DNA from: Rummeliibacillus pycnus
GTDB taxonomy: Bacteria; Bacillota; Bacilli; Bacillales_A; Planococcaceae
Reading direction: 5' to 3'
Assembly: GCF_002884495.1 (NCBI RefSeq)
Contig: NZ_KZ614145.1
Coordinates: 186,001-250,000, forward strand
DNA length: 64,000 bases
The translations under genes and the position numbers were made by a program. How positions within the stretch are numbered: position 1 is the first letter of the stretch; every line of letters starts with the position of its first letter. Below the pieces are notes generated by a model. That model was not told the DNA's origin. It searched no databases and worked only from the letters and a program-made list of their open reading frames with translations. Positions 53,843 through 61,007 of the stretch are shown here, piece by piece.

Positions 53843-53988
53843 TAACCCCCCGTATATAAAATATAAAAAAGTGTATTTCTCTGCGGATAGCGTACCGCCT
53901 TTCGTTGTGGCAACACTTACATTTTCAAACATTTCATGTCACATTTTCACTAAAAATAGCACTAAAATAGCAAAGGAGATAAGCAATT
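53843..53988. other. 146-bp gap before the small terminase gene, candidate packaging site
   Basis: Contains a C6G run (AACCCCCCGTA, 53846-53856) and a GC-rich hairpin GCGGATAGCGTACCGC (53882-53897) in otherwise about 25% GC DNA. Adjacent to the probable terS gene, this is where a cos or pac site could be. Confidence 0.3.
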
Positions 53989-54504
53989 ATGAATAAAAAA
54001 GTAATTGGTACTCATGCAGATAGTAACATTACACGTGCAGCTGCAAAAGAAGAACAAGCCGATAAGCTAAAAGAAGTGCTAAAAGTTGCTAATTTACACG
54101 AAGTACCTAAACAATTCATGCTATACGATAAAAAAATATATAATATCCTGATTGATAACCTAGAAAAGCTGAATATCAATCACTTACAAGATATTGATAT
54201 ATATAGCCTTGTAAAAATCGCTAACAGTATGTATTTACTAAATGAAATTGAAAAATCAATTAAAAAACATGGTATTGAAATGGAACTTATAACACGTGAT
54301 GAAGGTGCTAAAAAAATTATTCCTTCACAATTCCTTGCTTCACGTAACGCTTTAATTAATACACTTGATAAACAACTTACAAGCCTTCAAATTTCCCCAC
54401 GTGAAAGAAATGATTTACTTATTGCAACTTCTACTGATATTTCTAACATTCAAATGAATGATGATGATTTTCAAGCATTATTAAAAATGAATGATATAGC
54501 ATGA
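53989..54504 (+). CDS. probable phage terminase small subunit (P27 family)
   Basis: 171-aa helical protein. The C-terminal NALINTLDKQLTSLQISPRERNDLLI segment is typical of P27-type small terminases, and the central DIDIYSLVKIANSMYLLNEIEKSI fits the family's helical core. It should recognise the packaging site. CAAAGGAGAT precedes the ATG. It is last rather than first in the head module, and there is no large terminase gene. Confidence 0.65.
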   Translation: MNKKVIGTHADSNITRAAAKEEQADKLKEVLKVANLHEVPKQFMLYDKKIYNILIDNLEKLNINHLQDIDIYSLVKIANSMYLLNEIEKSIKKHGIEMELITRDEGAKKIIPSQFLASRNALINTLDKQLTSLQISPRERNDLLIATSTDISNIQMNDDDFQALLKMNDIA

Positions 54505-54749
54505 AGTTAAAACCTGATGAATTATTGAATAAATGCAAGGCTGCAAGTGATAAAGAAGTATTAAAAATTATGCTTACTAATCCAGTATTTGTTGATGATA
54601 TTGTATTATTTATCCTATGTATGCCTGATTCTCTAGCAATTACACATAAAAAGTATTTATCTATGATGAAACAATTAGCTTTTAAAAGCCGAAATACTTT
54701 ATTAATTCAACTTATTGTAGAACAAGAAAAGAAAGAAATTAATATATAA
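54501..54749 (+). CDS. hypothetical protein downstream of terS, 82 aa
   Basis: Small helical protein without recognisable motif, overlapping terS by 4 bp (ATGA). Its coupling to terS suggests a packaging-related role, for example a terminase partner or inhibitor; unproven. Confidence 0.55.
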   Translation: MKLKPDELLNKCKAASDKEVLKIMLTNPVFVDDIVLFILCMPDSLAITHKKYLSMMKQLAFKSRNTLLIQLIVEQEKKEINI

Positions 54750-54753
54750 AAAA

Positions 54754-54793
54754 TCCCCTTTCTATTTCCGTAGAAAGAGGACATTTTTTTGTT
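54754..54793. terminator. bidirectional terminator at the end of the head module
   Basis: CCCCTTTCTA / TAGAAAGAGG stem with T tracts on both sides. It ends the terS unit on plus and the candidate sRNA on minus. Confidence 0.85.
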
Positions 54794-54966
54794 TTTCCGT
54801 TCAAAATTACAAAAATAAAAGGAGATTTATATAGAGAATGTTTTAAAAGAAAAGGATAGAATTAATATAAGTGAAAAATGAAGGATTATAGAACGCTATT
54901 TTAGGAGGTAAAATAAACGTTCTATAAAATTATCGCTAAAATTTGTATCACCATTTTTAACTTACA
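54754..54966 (-). ncRNA. candidate small regulatory RNA with anti-Shine-Dalgarno loop
   Basis: About 210-nt transcript from promoter P5 to the terminator. No frame above 10 codons from its start. A strong hairpin at 54888-54925 has 8 + 6 bp (ATAGAACG/CGTTCTAT and TATTTT/AAAATA) and presents the 7-nt loop ACCTCCT on the minus strand, the exact complement of a Shine-Dalgarno AGGAGGT. Confidence 0.45.
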
Positions 54967-54971
54967 CTAAG

Positions 54972-55000
54972 GTTATAGGCTACTGAACATAAAATGTAAA
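54972..55000 (-). promoter_or_regulatory. island consensus promoter P5 (minus)
   Basis: TTTACA, 17-bp spacer ending TAGCC, TATAAC, then CTTAGTGTAAG, almost identical to P1 downstream of -10. Confidence 0.72.
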
Positions 55001-55027
55001 ACAAAAATAGAAACTTTTTAAAGAAAA

Positions 55028-55058
55028 AAGCCTGATAGTTACCAGCTATCAGACTTTA
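55028..55058 (-). terminator. terminator of a short minus-strand transcript
   Basis: CTGATAG / CTATCAG stem; on minus GCTTTTTTCTTT follows. Confidence 0.8.
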
Positions 55059-55110
55059 GATTAAAGAATACGCTAACATTCTTTTAACACTTGTTTCATT
55101 ATTTAATTGT

Positions 55111-55152
55111 TTAGTTTAGATATGTGATTGTTTGTGCTACAGTGAGTTTCAT
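55111..55152 (-). CDS. doubtful 13-codon frame in a short minus-strand transcription unit
   Basis: MKLTVAQTITYLN then stop. A GGGGAGG lies upstream but only 2 nt from the ATG, which is poor spacing. Skipping one base before the stop would continue for about 18 more codons. The unit has a good promoter (TTGATT-16-TATAAT, 55175-55202) and terminator. It may be a decayed excisionase-like gene, a leader, or a non-coding RNA. Confidence 0.3.
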   Translation of the reverse strand: MKLTVAQTITYLN

Positions 55153-55174
55153 TTCCTCCCCGCCAACAAAATTA

Positions 55175-55202
55175 ATTATAACACTTTTATTGTATAAATC
55201 AA
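55175..55202 (-). promoter_or_regulatory. promoter of the short minus-strand unit
   Basis: TTGATT, 16-bp spacer, extended -10 TGTTATAAT. Confidence 0.65.
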
Positions 55203-55355
55203 TACTTTTTACTATAATTTTTAGTAATTAATGATAAATAATAGTTCTATATACATTTAAATGTGTAATATATATAAATGGCTTTAGAAAAAAATAAAAT
55301 AAACTTAAATGTTGAGAATTTAACAATCAATGATATAATGAAAGTAATTCGTTCA

Positions 55356-55372
55356 TTGTACGAGAATTGTAA
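55356..55372. repeat. inverted copy of the attL-proximal site
   Basis: TTGTACGAGAATTGTAA, exact reverse complement of 42719-42735. Confidence 0.75.
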
Positions 55373-55418
55373 TTTATGAAAATGATATAAAGTAATAGCT
55401 TTTTATATAATGTTTGTC

Positions 55419-55451
55419 TTGGTCGGGGGTTCGAATCCCTCCTGGGACATA
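55419..55451 (+). repeat. right attachment-site core repeat (attR)
   Basis: Identical to 42632-42664. Only the 3' half of the tRNA is present, so this is a duplication footprint of integration, not a tRNA gene. Confidence 0.93.
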
Positions 55452-55467
55452 GAAATCGAATTTTTTT

Positions 55468-55513
55468 AAAACGCTCTAAACCTTTTAATATAAAGAGTTT
55501 AAAGCGTTTTTTT
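55468..55513 (+). terminator. original tRNA-Arg terminator, displaced by the island
   Basis: AAAACGCTCTAAA ... TTTAAAGCGTTTTTTT, directly behind attR. Before integration it would have followed tRNA-Arg. Confidence 0.7.
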
Positions 55514-55770
55514 ATGTATAGGAATTCAAGAAAGAATTCAATAGAAAAAGTTTGTAGTACATTTCAAAATTAATATTAAAAAATTTATTACATAAAAAAT
55601 AAATGGAAATTACAAGTGTATTAATCATTTATTTCCAATCCTTGAATTTGCAGACTATATACTTGGTGTGATTTTTAGGCTATTTTTGAATTAAACCTCT
55701 AGAGAAGCGTAAGATGATAATATCCCTCTTTTATTATAATTTAGGGAATTGCCAAAGTAGTACAAGCCTA

Positions 55771-55799
55771 TTAACAAAAGTATATTTTTGTTATATAAT
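55771..55799 (+). promoter_or_regulatory. promoter with internal palindrome before the Panacea gene
   Basis: TTAACA, 17-bp spacer, TATAAT. AACAAAA ... TTTTTGTT within the spacer could be an operator. Confidence 0.6.
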
Positions 55800-55826
55800 T
55801 TAATTAAAGAGAAGGAGGGAGATAAT

Positions 55827-56252
55827 TTGGCAAAGGTTACAGATGTTGCAAAAAAATTTTTATTATTGAGCAATGAGAATAATTTGACTGCTATCACTCC
55901 TTTGAAGTTACAAAAATTGGTCTATTATGCTCAAGCATTTCATTTGAAAAATAATAATGAAAGATTATTTAAAAGTGATATTCTAGCCTGGGATCATGGA
56001 CCTATTGTAAGGATATTATATGATTTATATAGAGATTATGGATATCATATTATTCCTCCGAACCCAGATGATGAAGATCGAATTAATTTAACAGAAAAAG
56101 AGATTAAAACGATTAATAAAGTATTTGAGGAGTATGGTGAGCTAAATGGTAAGGTATTAGAAGAAATGACTCATCAAGAAACTCCTTGGTTATCTACTAA
56201 TCGAAATAATGTAATATCGATTGATAAGATTGAAGAATACTTTAAAAGTTAA
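55827..56252 (+). CDS. Panacea-domain (DUF4065, SocA/GepA-like) protein
   Basis: 141-aa protein with the Panacea signature: ITPLKLQKLVYYAQAFHL, the DILAWDHGPIVRILYDLY segment and ETPWLSTNRNNVISIDKIEEYF. TTG at 55827 follows a perfect AAGGAGGGA. Panacea domains are known as promiscuous antitoxins paired with unrelated toxins. The next gene, an 801-aa membrane protein, is the only candidate partner. A terminator-like hairpin lies between the two. Confidence 0.85.
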   Translation: MAKVTDVAKKFLLLSNENNLTAITPLKLQKLVYYAQAFHLKNNNERLFKSDILAWDHGPIVRILYDLYRDYGYHIIPPNPDDEDRINLTEKEIKTINKVFEEYGELNGKVLEEMTHQETPWLSTNRNNVISIDKIEEYFKS

Positions 56253-56261
56253 AATATACTT

Positions 56262-56290
56262 AAAAAGGGGAAAAACCCCTTTTTTTTTAT
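56262..56290 (+). terminator. hairpin between the Panacea gene and the membrane-protein gene
   Basis: AAAAAGGGG / CCCCTTTTT with a 5-nt loop and nine T. It would make the second gene poorly expressed relative to the first. Confidence 0.8.
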
Positions 56291-56306
56291 TGGGGTGTTC
56301 ATATAA

Positions 56307-58712
56307 ATGAAAGGTGTAAATCTTATTGGAAATTGGTTCATACATAATATTACTAAGCCTAAACTTTTACCTATTTTTTTAATTGTAATAATTTTATTTA
56401 GTTATTATCACTATAAGTATTTAAATATACTTTTTTTTGTGGATAGTAATATATTTTGGGTTAAAGATATGGTTGTTTTTTTACATATTAGAGGTATAAA
56501 TGATGAAATAATAGTCTCAATTTTAAGGAAAGTACTTAGTTCACTAACAATATTAATTTCAATTATTTCTGCAATATATGTTTTTACGTATAGAGAGCAG
56601 AAGACTATTTCACCATCAAATCAAATTACAAAAAAGACGAATAAATATATTTTGTTGCTAGTCTTTTCGACAATATATTTCTTAATATATGGAAATATGC
56701 TCGTATCTGAATATAAAGATTTAAATTTTAACTCCAATAATTTAAATATAACTAAAGAGTTATTTTCAAAATTTATAACTTTTGATTTACTAATAGTTCT
56801 ATATATAATCTTTTTTGCAAATACTATTGTAAGAATGATGAATAATATTAGTACGGATAGAATTTTAAAAGATTCTATCGATTACTCTAATAAACTATTA
56901 AATAATATTAGTAAACACTATAGAGATGAAAAGTTTTTCACTAGAATAGAAAGTATTAGTCGTTATAGAAATTTTAAGAGAGTAAAATATACTTTACTAA
57001 ATATATTAAAAGATGAAAGAGATCCTAATGTTGAAGAGGATTTTTATAATAGATTACTAAATGAAATTAACAAATTTTTAGATCAAAATGAAAAGGATTA
57101 TTTTGAAGAAAAATACTCTTATTTAAGAATAAGCATCGATTTTAGAGTATATAACTTTATTTTGAAAATTAAAGAAGAATATTCTATATTAGGTTTCCAA
57201 AAGTTATTAAATATAGAAAAAGTGTTAGTCGGATTGCTAGAAAATAATATTTTTAAAGAGTATTATTTAAATCTTTTAGAAATAGAAAATCAATTATTAA
57301 ATTATAGTAAAGTCTTAGAAGATGAAGAAGAAGAAGAAATTAAAAAATACATAGATGATTTTACAGATGACTTTAATAAGAACAGTTATAAAGATTTTTA
57401 TTTATTAAGTATAGAGAAAATACATTTCCTTTCAAAAGAGATAATTCAGCATTCTATTAAAAGAAATAATAGCATTTGTGATAAATACATCCAGAAAATA
57501 GAAGATTTTAATCAAACTTGTTCATTTGATGAGAATAGTTTAATAAAATTTTTAGAGGATATAAAGGAGTCGATAAATTTTAAAATAGATAGTAAATTCA
57601 AAAGGGGTTATTTAAATTATAAGGATAAAAAGTTATTAAGAAATTATAAAGAGCTTAATTATTCTTTAGAAGCAGTCTATCAAAATTTTAAGTTCACTGC
57701 AGAGAACAATATGAATAAAGAATACACGGTGAATTTAAACTATTTTCGAAGAAAAATAATTAATCTGCTTCTAGAAAAAAGTAATGGAAGTACAGTTATC
57801 AATTATTTATATAAAAATGATAATAGTGAGTTTTGGAAGTTGTATATGTCTATTTTGAGAAGTAGTTTTACCGTTGTAACACAGTTGATGAAAAATCAAC
57901 AATACACAAAAGCTGAAGAATTGATTGATTTAACTTTCGATTTATATATAGATGATGGAAGTATGTTAATCAATATATTTAATATGAATTTGAGTAATTA
58001 TATAGATACAATAGATCCTAAGGATGAAAGGCAATTATCTATTTTATTAAATAATTTAAAAAAATTATCTATCGAAAATAGTCATTTACTATATAAGCAT
58101 TTATTAATGAGATTAATAAATAAAGAAGAATTAAAAAATCTAACTAACGTAATTTATGCATATAAAGAGCATAGAGAGAGTAAAAGAGATAGAGAAGATG
58201 CTAAATTAGTTATTATAATGCAATGTTTAATTAAAAGCATAGAGATATCTAATTATAGTGTTTCTGGTTTTTTAGTTAAATTCTTAAGAACAAATTTTGG
58301 TAGTAAGCAAATTACTGATATGATAAAAAATGAAAGTACAATTTTAAATGCTTATAAATCCACTCTAGAAAAAACATTTTTATTGGAAATGAGAATAGAA
58401 GAAATAAGGGAAAACTCTATACATTCTATCAAGATAAATGAAGAAACAAAAGAGTATTGCTTTAAGAAAGCAATTGTTTTATTAATGGTTCAGATTATTT
58501 ATTCTTATAATGAAAGATTGTGGTTTGTTAAAAACTTCGAGGGAAATGGATTAGAATTAAGTATAGAAAATTTAATAGCTTTTTTAGAATCACAATTCTC
58601 AGGTAAAACAGATTATAAATATATTATAAATAAAATTCTTATGAGTAAGCAGAAATATGGAATGATATCTTTAGATAGAGGGATTTTAGAAAAAATTGAG
58701 AAATGTATTTAA
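56307..58712 (+). CDS. 801-aa membrane-anchored protein of unknown function
   Basis: N-terminal membrane domain with four hydrophobic helices (about 18-35, 66-90, 108-130 and 155-178) followed by about 600 residues of charged, alpha-helical cytoplasmic sequence without recognisable enzyme motif. Very AT-rich (Lys/Asn/Ile-rich), unlike backbone genes, so probably acquired. ATG at 56307 with GGGGTG upstream. The domain pattern (TM segments plus large helical soluble part) recalls effectors of defence systems or toxins, and the Panacea neighbour supports that, but function is unknown. Confidence 0.7.
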   Translation: MKGVNLIGNWFIHNITKPKLLPIFLIVIILFSYYHYKYLNILFFVDSNIFWVKDMVVFLHIRGINDEIIVSILRKVLSSLTILISIISAIYVFTYREQKTISPSNQITKKTNKYILLLVFSTIYFLIYGNMLVSEYKDLNFNSNNLNITKELFSKFITFDLLIVLYIIFFANTIVRMMNNISTDRILKDSIDYSNKLLNNISKHYRDEKFFTRIESISRYRNFKRVKYTLLNILKDERDPNVEEDFYNRLLNEINKFLDQNEKDYFEEKYSYLRISIDFRVYNFILKIKEEYSILGFQKLLNIEKVLVGLLENNIFKEYYLNLLEIENQLLNYSKVLEDEEEEEIKKYIDDFTDDFNKNSYKDFYLLSIEKIHFLSKEIIQHSIKRNNSICDKYIQKIEDFNQTCSFDENSLIKFLEDIKESINFKIDSKFKRGYLNYKDKKLLRNYKELNYSLEAVYQNFKFTAENNMNKEYTVNLNYFRRKIINLLLEKSNGSTVINYLYKNDNSEFWKLYMSILRSSFTVVTQLMKNQQYTKAEELIDLTFDLYIDDGSMLINIFNMNLSNYIDTIDPKDERQLSILLNNLKKLSIENSHLLYKHLLMRLINKEELKNLTNVIYAYKEHRESKRDREDAKLVIIMQCLIKSIEISNYSVSGFLVKFLRTNFGSKQITDMIKNESTILNAYKSTLEKTFLLEMRIEEIRENSIHSIKINEETKEYCFKKAIVLLMVQIIYSYNERLWFVKNFEGNGLELSIENLIAFLESQFSGKTDYKYIINKILMSKQKYGMISLDRGILEKIEKCI

Positions 58713-58720
58713 TGGATAAT

Positions 58721-58753
58721 AAAACAGCTTGTTTTATAACAAGCTGTTTTATT
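58721..58753 (+). terminator. terminator of the Panacea/membrane-protein unit
   Basis: AAAACAGCTTGTT / AACAAGCTGTTTT stem, 4-nt loop, then ATT. Confidence 0.88.
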
Positions 58754-59151
58754 ATGATAATGGAAAAAAGTATCAGCTACTATATGTGTATCGTATTTCT
58801 AGTTCTTTAATTTGATAGCTATGTACACTAATATTTAAAAAGGTTAATCCTCATCATAAAACCTAATAAGAGAATTACTATTCCTAACTTCCTCCAGATG
58901 AAAATTTTTAAGCTTAGGTTATCACTAAATGAAATCTGGTATAATAAGTAAATTTATCAAACCAAATCATTAAACAACCACCCCAAATAAATGTAGAATA
59001 CAAATAGAACAAAAAATATAATGTTCAACCTTTAATTCTTAGTTTACTAGTGTGTTCAATAAGAAATATTATTTGACTAGTAATAGGTTATAATTATATA
59101 CTTGCTTACAAATAGTAAGTAAAAGATGAATAGAGAAAACTAGGTGAGAAT
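58754..59151. other. 398-bp gap before ribA
   Basis: AT-rich. No FMN riboswitch signature (no AGGATATGA-type or GGCAGGGT-type core) is visible. A promoter TTGACT-18-TATACT lies at 59073-59102. Otherwise nothing seen. Confidence 0.6.
59073..59102 (+). promoter_or_regulatory. possible promoter of ribA
   Basis: TTGACT (59073-59078) and TATACT (59097-59102), 18-bp spacer. Confidence 0.5.
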
Positions 59152-59895
59152 ATGACAACATTACAAAAGACGATCGATTTTTTACAAGATAAAATGCAAT
59201 TTACGAAACGTTCAGAAACAGAAAATATATGTATAGTAGGGCCGGTAAAGTTGCCAGTAAAGCAAGGGGATTTTGAGGCGACTTTTCAGTGGTATTCATG
59301 GCATGTTGTGGATGCAAAGTTATCTAAGGAAGAAGTAATTGATTCACTGGCTTCGTCCAACTTAGCTTTTGGTCAACAATCATCCGTTCTTGCATATGGT
59401 GATTTTGAAAACGGTGAGGAAGCACTTATACGTATGCATAGTATATGTCATACTGGTGATATTTTTGGAAGTCAACGTTGTGATTGTGGCTACCAACTAC
59501 ATGAGTCGATGAAGATGATTAAAGAACATGGTTGTGGGGCTATATTTTATTTAGCGAATCATGAAGGCCGTGGGATTGGTTTGTTTTCAAAATCGTTGGC
59601 TTATTTATTACAAGAACAAGGTTTTGATACAGTAGAAGCGAATCATGCGCTTGGTTTTGAAGATGATACACGGAGTTATGAAGATGCGATTCGTGTTTTA
59701 GAAATGTTACGTCAAAAACCGGTGACATTGATTACGAACAATCCCAAAAAATTAAAGGCTTTAAAAGAACATGGCTTATTAGCAGATGGGCACATCCCTC
59801 TTTGGGGTGGATTAACTGAAACCAATAAATTTTATTTACAAACAAAAGTAAAAAAATCAGGACACATTCCACTAGAAAAAGTAACCTTACAGTAA
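59152..59895 (+). CDS. ribA: GTP cyclohydrolase II (stand-alone)
   Basis: 247-aa single-domain enzyme converting GTP to 2,5-diamino-6-ribosylamino-pyrimidinone phosphate. Zinc ligands are in HSICHTGD and QRCDCGYQL; NHEGRGIG, EANHALGFEDDTRSY and ITNNPKKLKALKEHG follow the family pattern. B. subtilis has a RibBA fusion; the RibB (DHBP synthase) half is absent here. Operon with ribD (13-bp gap) and a flavin monooxygenase, without ribE or ribH. Confidence 0.9.
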   Translation: MTTLQKTIDFLQDKMQFTKRSETENICIVGPVKLPVKQGDFEATFQWYSWHVVDAKLSKEEVIDSLASSNLAFGQQSSVLAYGDFENGEEALIRMHSICHTGDIFGSQRCDCGYQLHESMKMIKEHGCGAIFYLANHEGRGIGLFSKSLAYLLQEQGFDTVEANHALGFEDDTRSYEDAIRVLEMLRQKPVTLITNNPKKLKALKEHGLLADGHIPLWGGLTETNKFYLQTKVKKSGHIPLEKVTLQ

Positions 59896-59908
59896 GGAGC
59901 TACGCAAC

Positions 59909-61006
59909 ATGAAAACAGATCAAGATTATATGCGTTTGGCATTAGAATTAGCAGCTAGTGCTAAAGGAAATACAAATCCAAATCCACTTGTTGGAGCAGT
60001 TATTGTCAAAGATGGTGTGATTGTTGGTACTGGACTTCACCGTAAAGCAGGAGAGCCTCATGCGGAAGTACATGCCTTTAATATGGCTGGAGATCATGCA
60101 GAGGATGCAACCTTATATGTAACGCTTGAACCATGTTCACATTACGGGAAAACACCTCCTTGTGCGAATCGTGTAGTAGAAGCAAAAGTGAGTCGTGTGG
60201 TTGTGGCAATGGAAGATCCAAATCCGCAAGTAGCAGGACGCGGTATCAAGCTTCTTCGTGATGCAGGTATTGAGGTAGAAGTGGGTGTATTAGAAGAAGA
60301 AGCGAAACGATTGAACGAACGTTTCATACACAATATGATCACAAGCCGACCTTTTGTCATTTCAAAATTTGCGATGACACTAGACGGTAAAATCGCTACC
60401 CATACTGGTCATTCAAAGTGGATCACTGGAGAAGCTGCTCGTATGAATGTCCATGAAATTCGTCATGAAGTAGATGGGATTTTAGTTGGTGTTGGAACAG
60501 TACTTGTGGATAATCCATCTTTAACGACTCGTTTACCGCAAGGTGGCAAAAACCCAGTTCGTATTATTTTAGATAGTAAGTTACGTACTCCACTTGATGC
60601 GAATGTTATGAACACAAATGAAGCAAAGACCATCATCGTAACAGATTCAACAATAGATCGTGCGAAAGCAGCTGAATACGAAGCAAAAGGTGTTCAAATT
60701 CTGTATGTTCCGACTAATGAGCAAGGAATCGACTTAAATACGACATTAGAGGCTCTTTATCAAGAGGGGATTACAGACATTTTAGTAGAAGGTGGCGGTG
60801 CAATTCATGCATCGTTTGTACGGAGCAATCTTATCGACAAATATATTATTTATGTTGCGCCGAAAATTTTAGGTGGCGAACATTCGATTTCACCTGTTAG
60901 AGGGGAAGATGTGGACTTGATGGATGCAGCCTCTCTTTTAACATTTGATTCAGTTGAAAAAATGGGCGAAGATCTTCGAATCATTGCCTATCCAAAGGGT
61001 GAGTAA
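59909..61006 (+). CDS. ribD: bifunctional diaminohydroxyphosphoribosylaminopyrimidine deaminase / reductase
   Basis: 365 aa. The N-terminal CDA-like deaminase has zinc motifs HAEVHA and EPCSHYGKTPPC (residues about 50-85); the C-terminal RibD_C reductase (about 147-360) has FAMTLDGKIA, GVGTVLVDNPSLTTR and LVEGGGAIHASF. Both halves look intact. Catalyses the two steps after RibA. TAAGGAG precedes the ATG. Confidence 0.94.
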   Translation: MKTDQDYMRLALELAASAKGNTNPNPLVGAVIVKDGVIVGTGLHRKAGEPHAEVHAFNMAGDHAEDATLYVTLEPCSHYGKTPPCANRVVEAKVSRVVVAMEDPNPQVAGRGIKLLRDAGIEVEVGVLEEEAKRLNERFIHNMITSRPFVISKFAMTLDGKIATHTGHSKWITGEAARMNVHEIRHEVDGILVGVGTVLVDNPSLTTRLPQGGKNPVRIILDSKLRTPLDANVMNTNEAKTIIVTDSTIDRAKAAEYEAKGVQILYVPTNEQGIDLNTTLEALYQEGITDILVEGGGAIHASFVRSNLIDKYIIYVAPKILGGEHSISPVRGEDVDLMDAASLLTFDSVEKMGEDLRIIAYPKGE

Positions 61007-61007
61007 T

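Larger units (their letters stand above)
42632..55451. mobile_element. integrated capsid-encoding phage satellite / PICI-like island
   Basis: Bounded by identical 33-bp repeats 42632-42664 (end of tRNA-Arg) and 55419-55451; 12,787 bp from one to the other. Contents: tyrosine integrase next to the tRNA, an HTH/replication-like protein, a BRO-N antirepressor, small regulators, and an HK97-type head module with a probable P27-type small terminase. No large terminase, tail, holin or lysin was seen, and the element is a quarter to a third of a normal temperate phage. GC content is visibly lower than in the flanking genes. This fits a phage satellite that makes its own small heads and borrows helper functions; helper dependence is inference. 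Confidence 0.85.

Noticed and set aside
55419-55451. second tRNA-Arg gene
   Set aside because: Only the 3' half is present with no D or anticodon arm; it is the attR repeat.
58754-59151. FMN riboswitch before ribA
   Set aside because: None of the conserved RFN-box segments could be found; the region is plain AT-rich sequence.
60945-61007. 21-residue N-terminal extension of the flavin monooxygenase
   Set aside because: Lies entirely inside ribD; the TTG at 61008 has a ribosome-binding site and begins just before the Rossmann fold.
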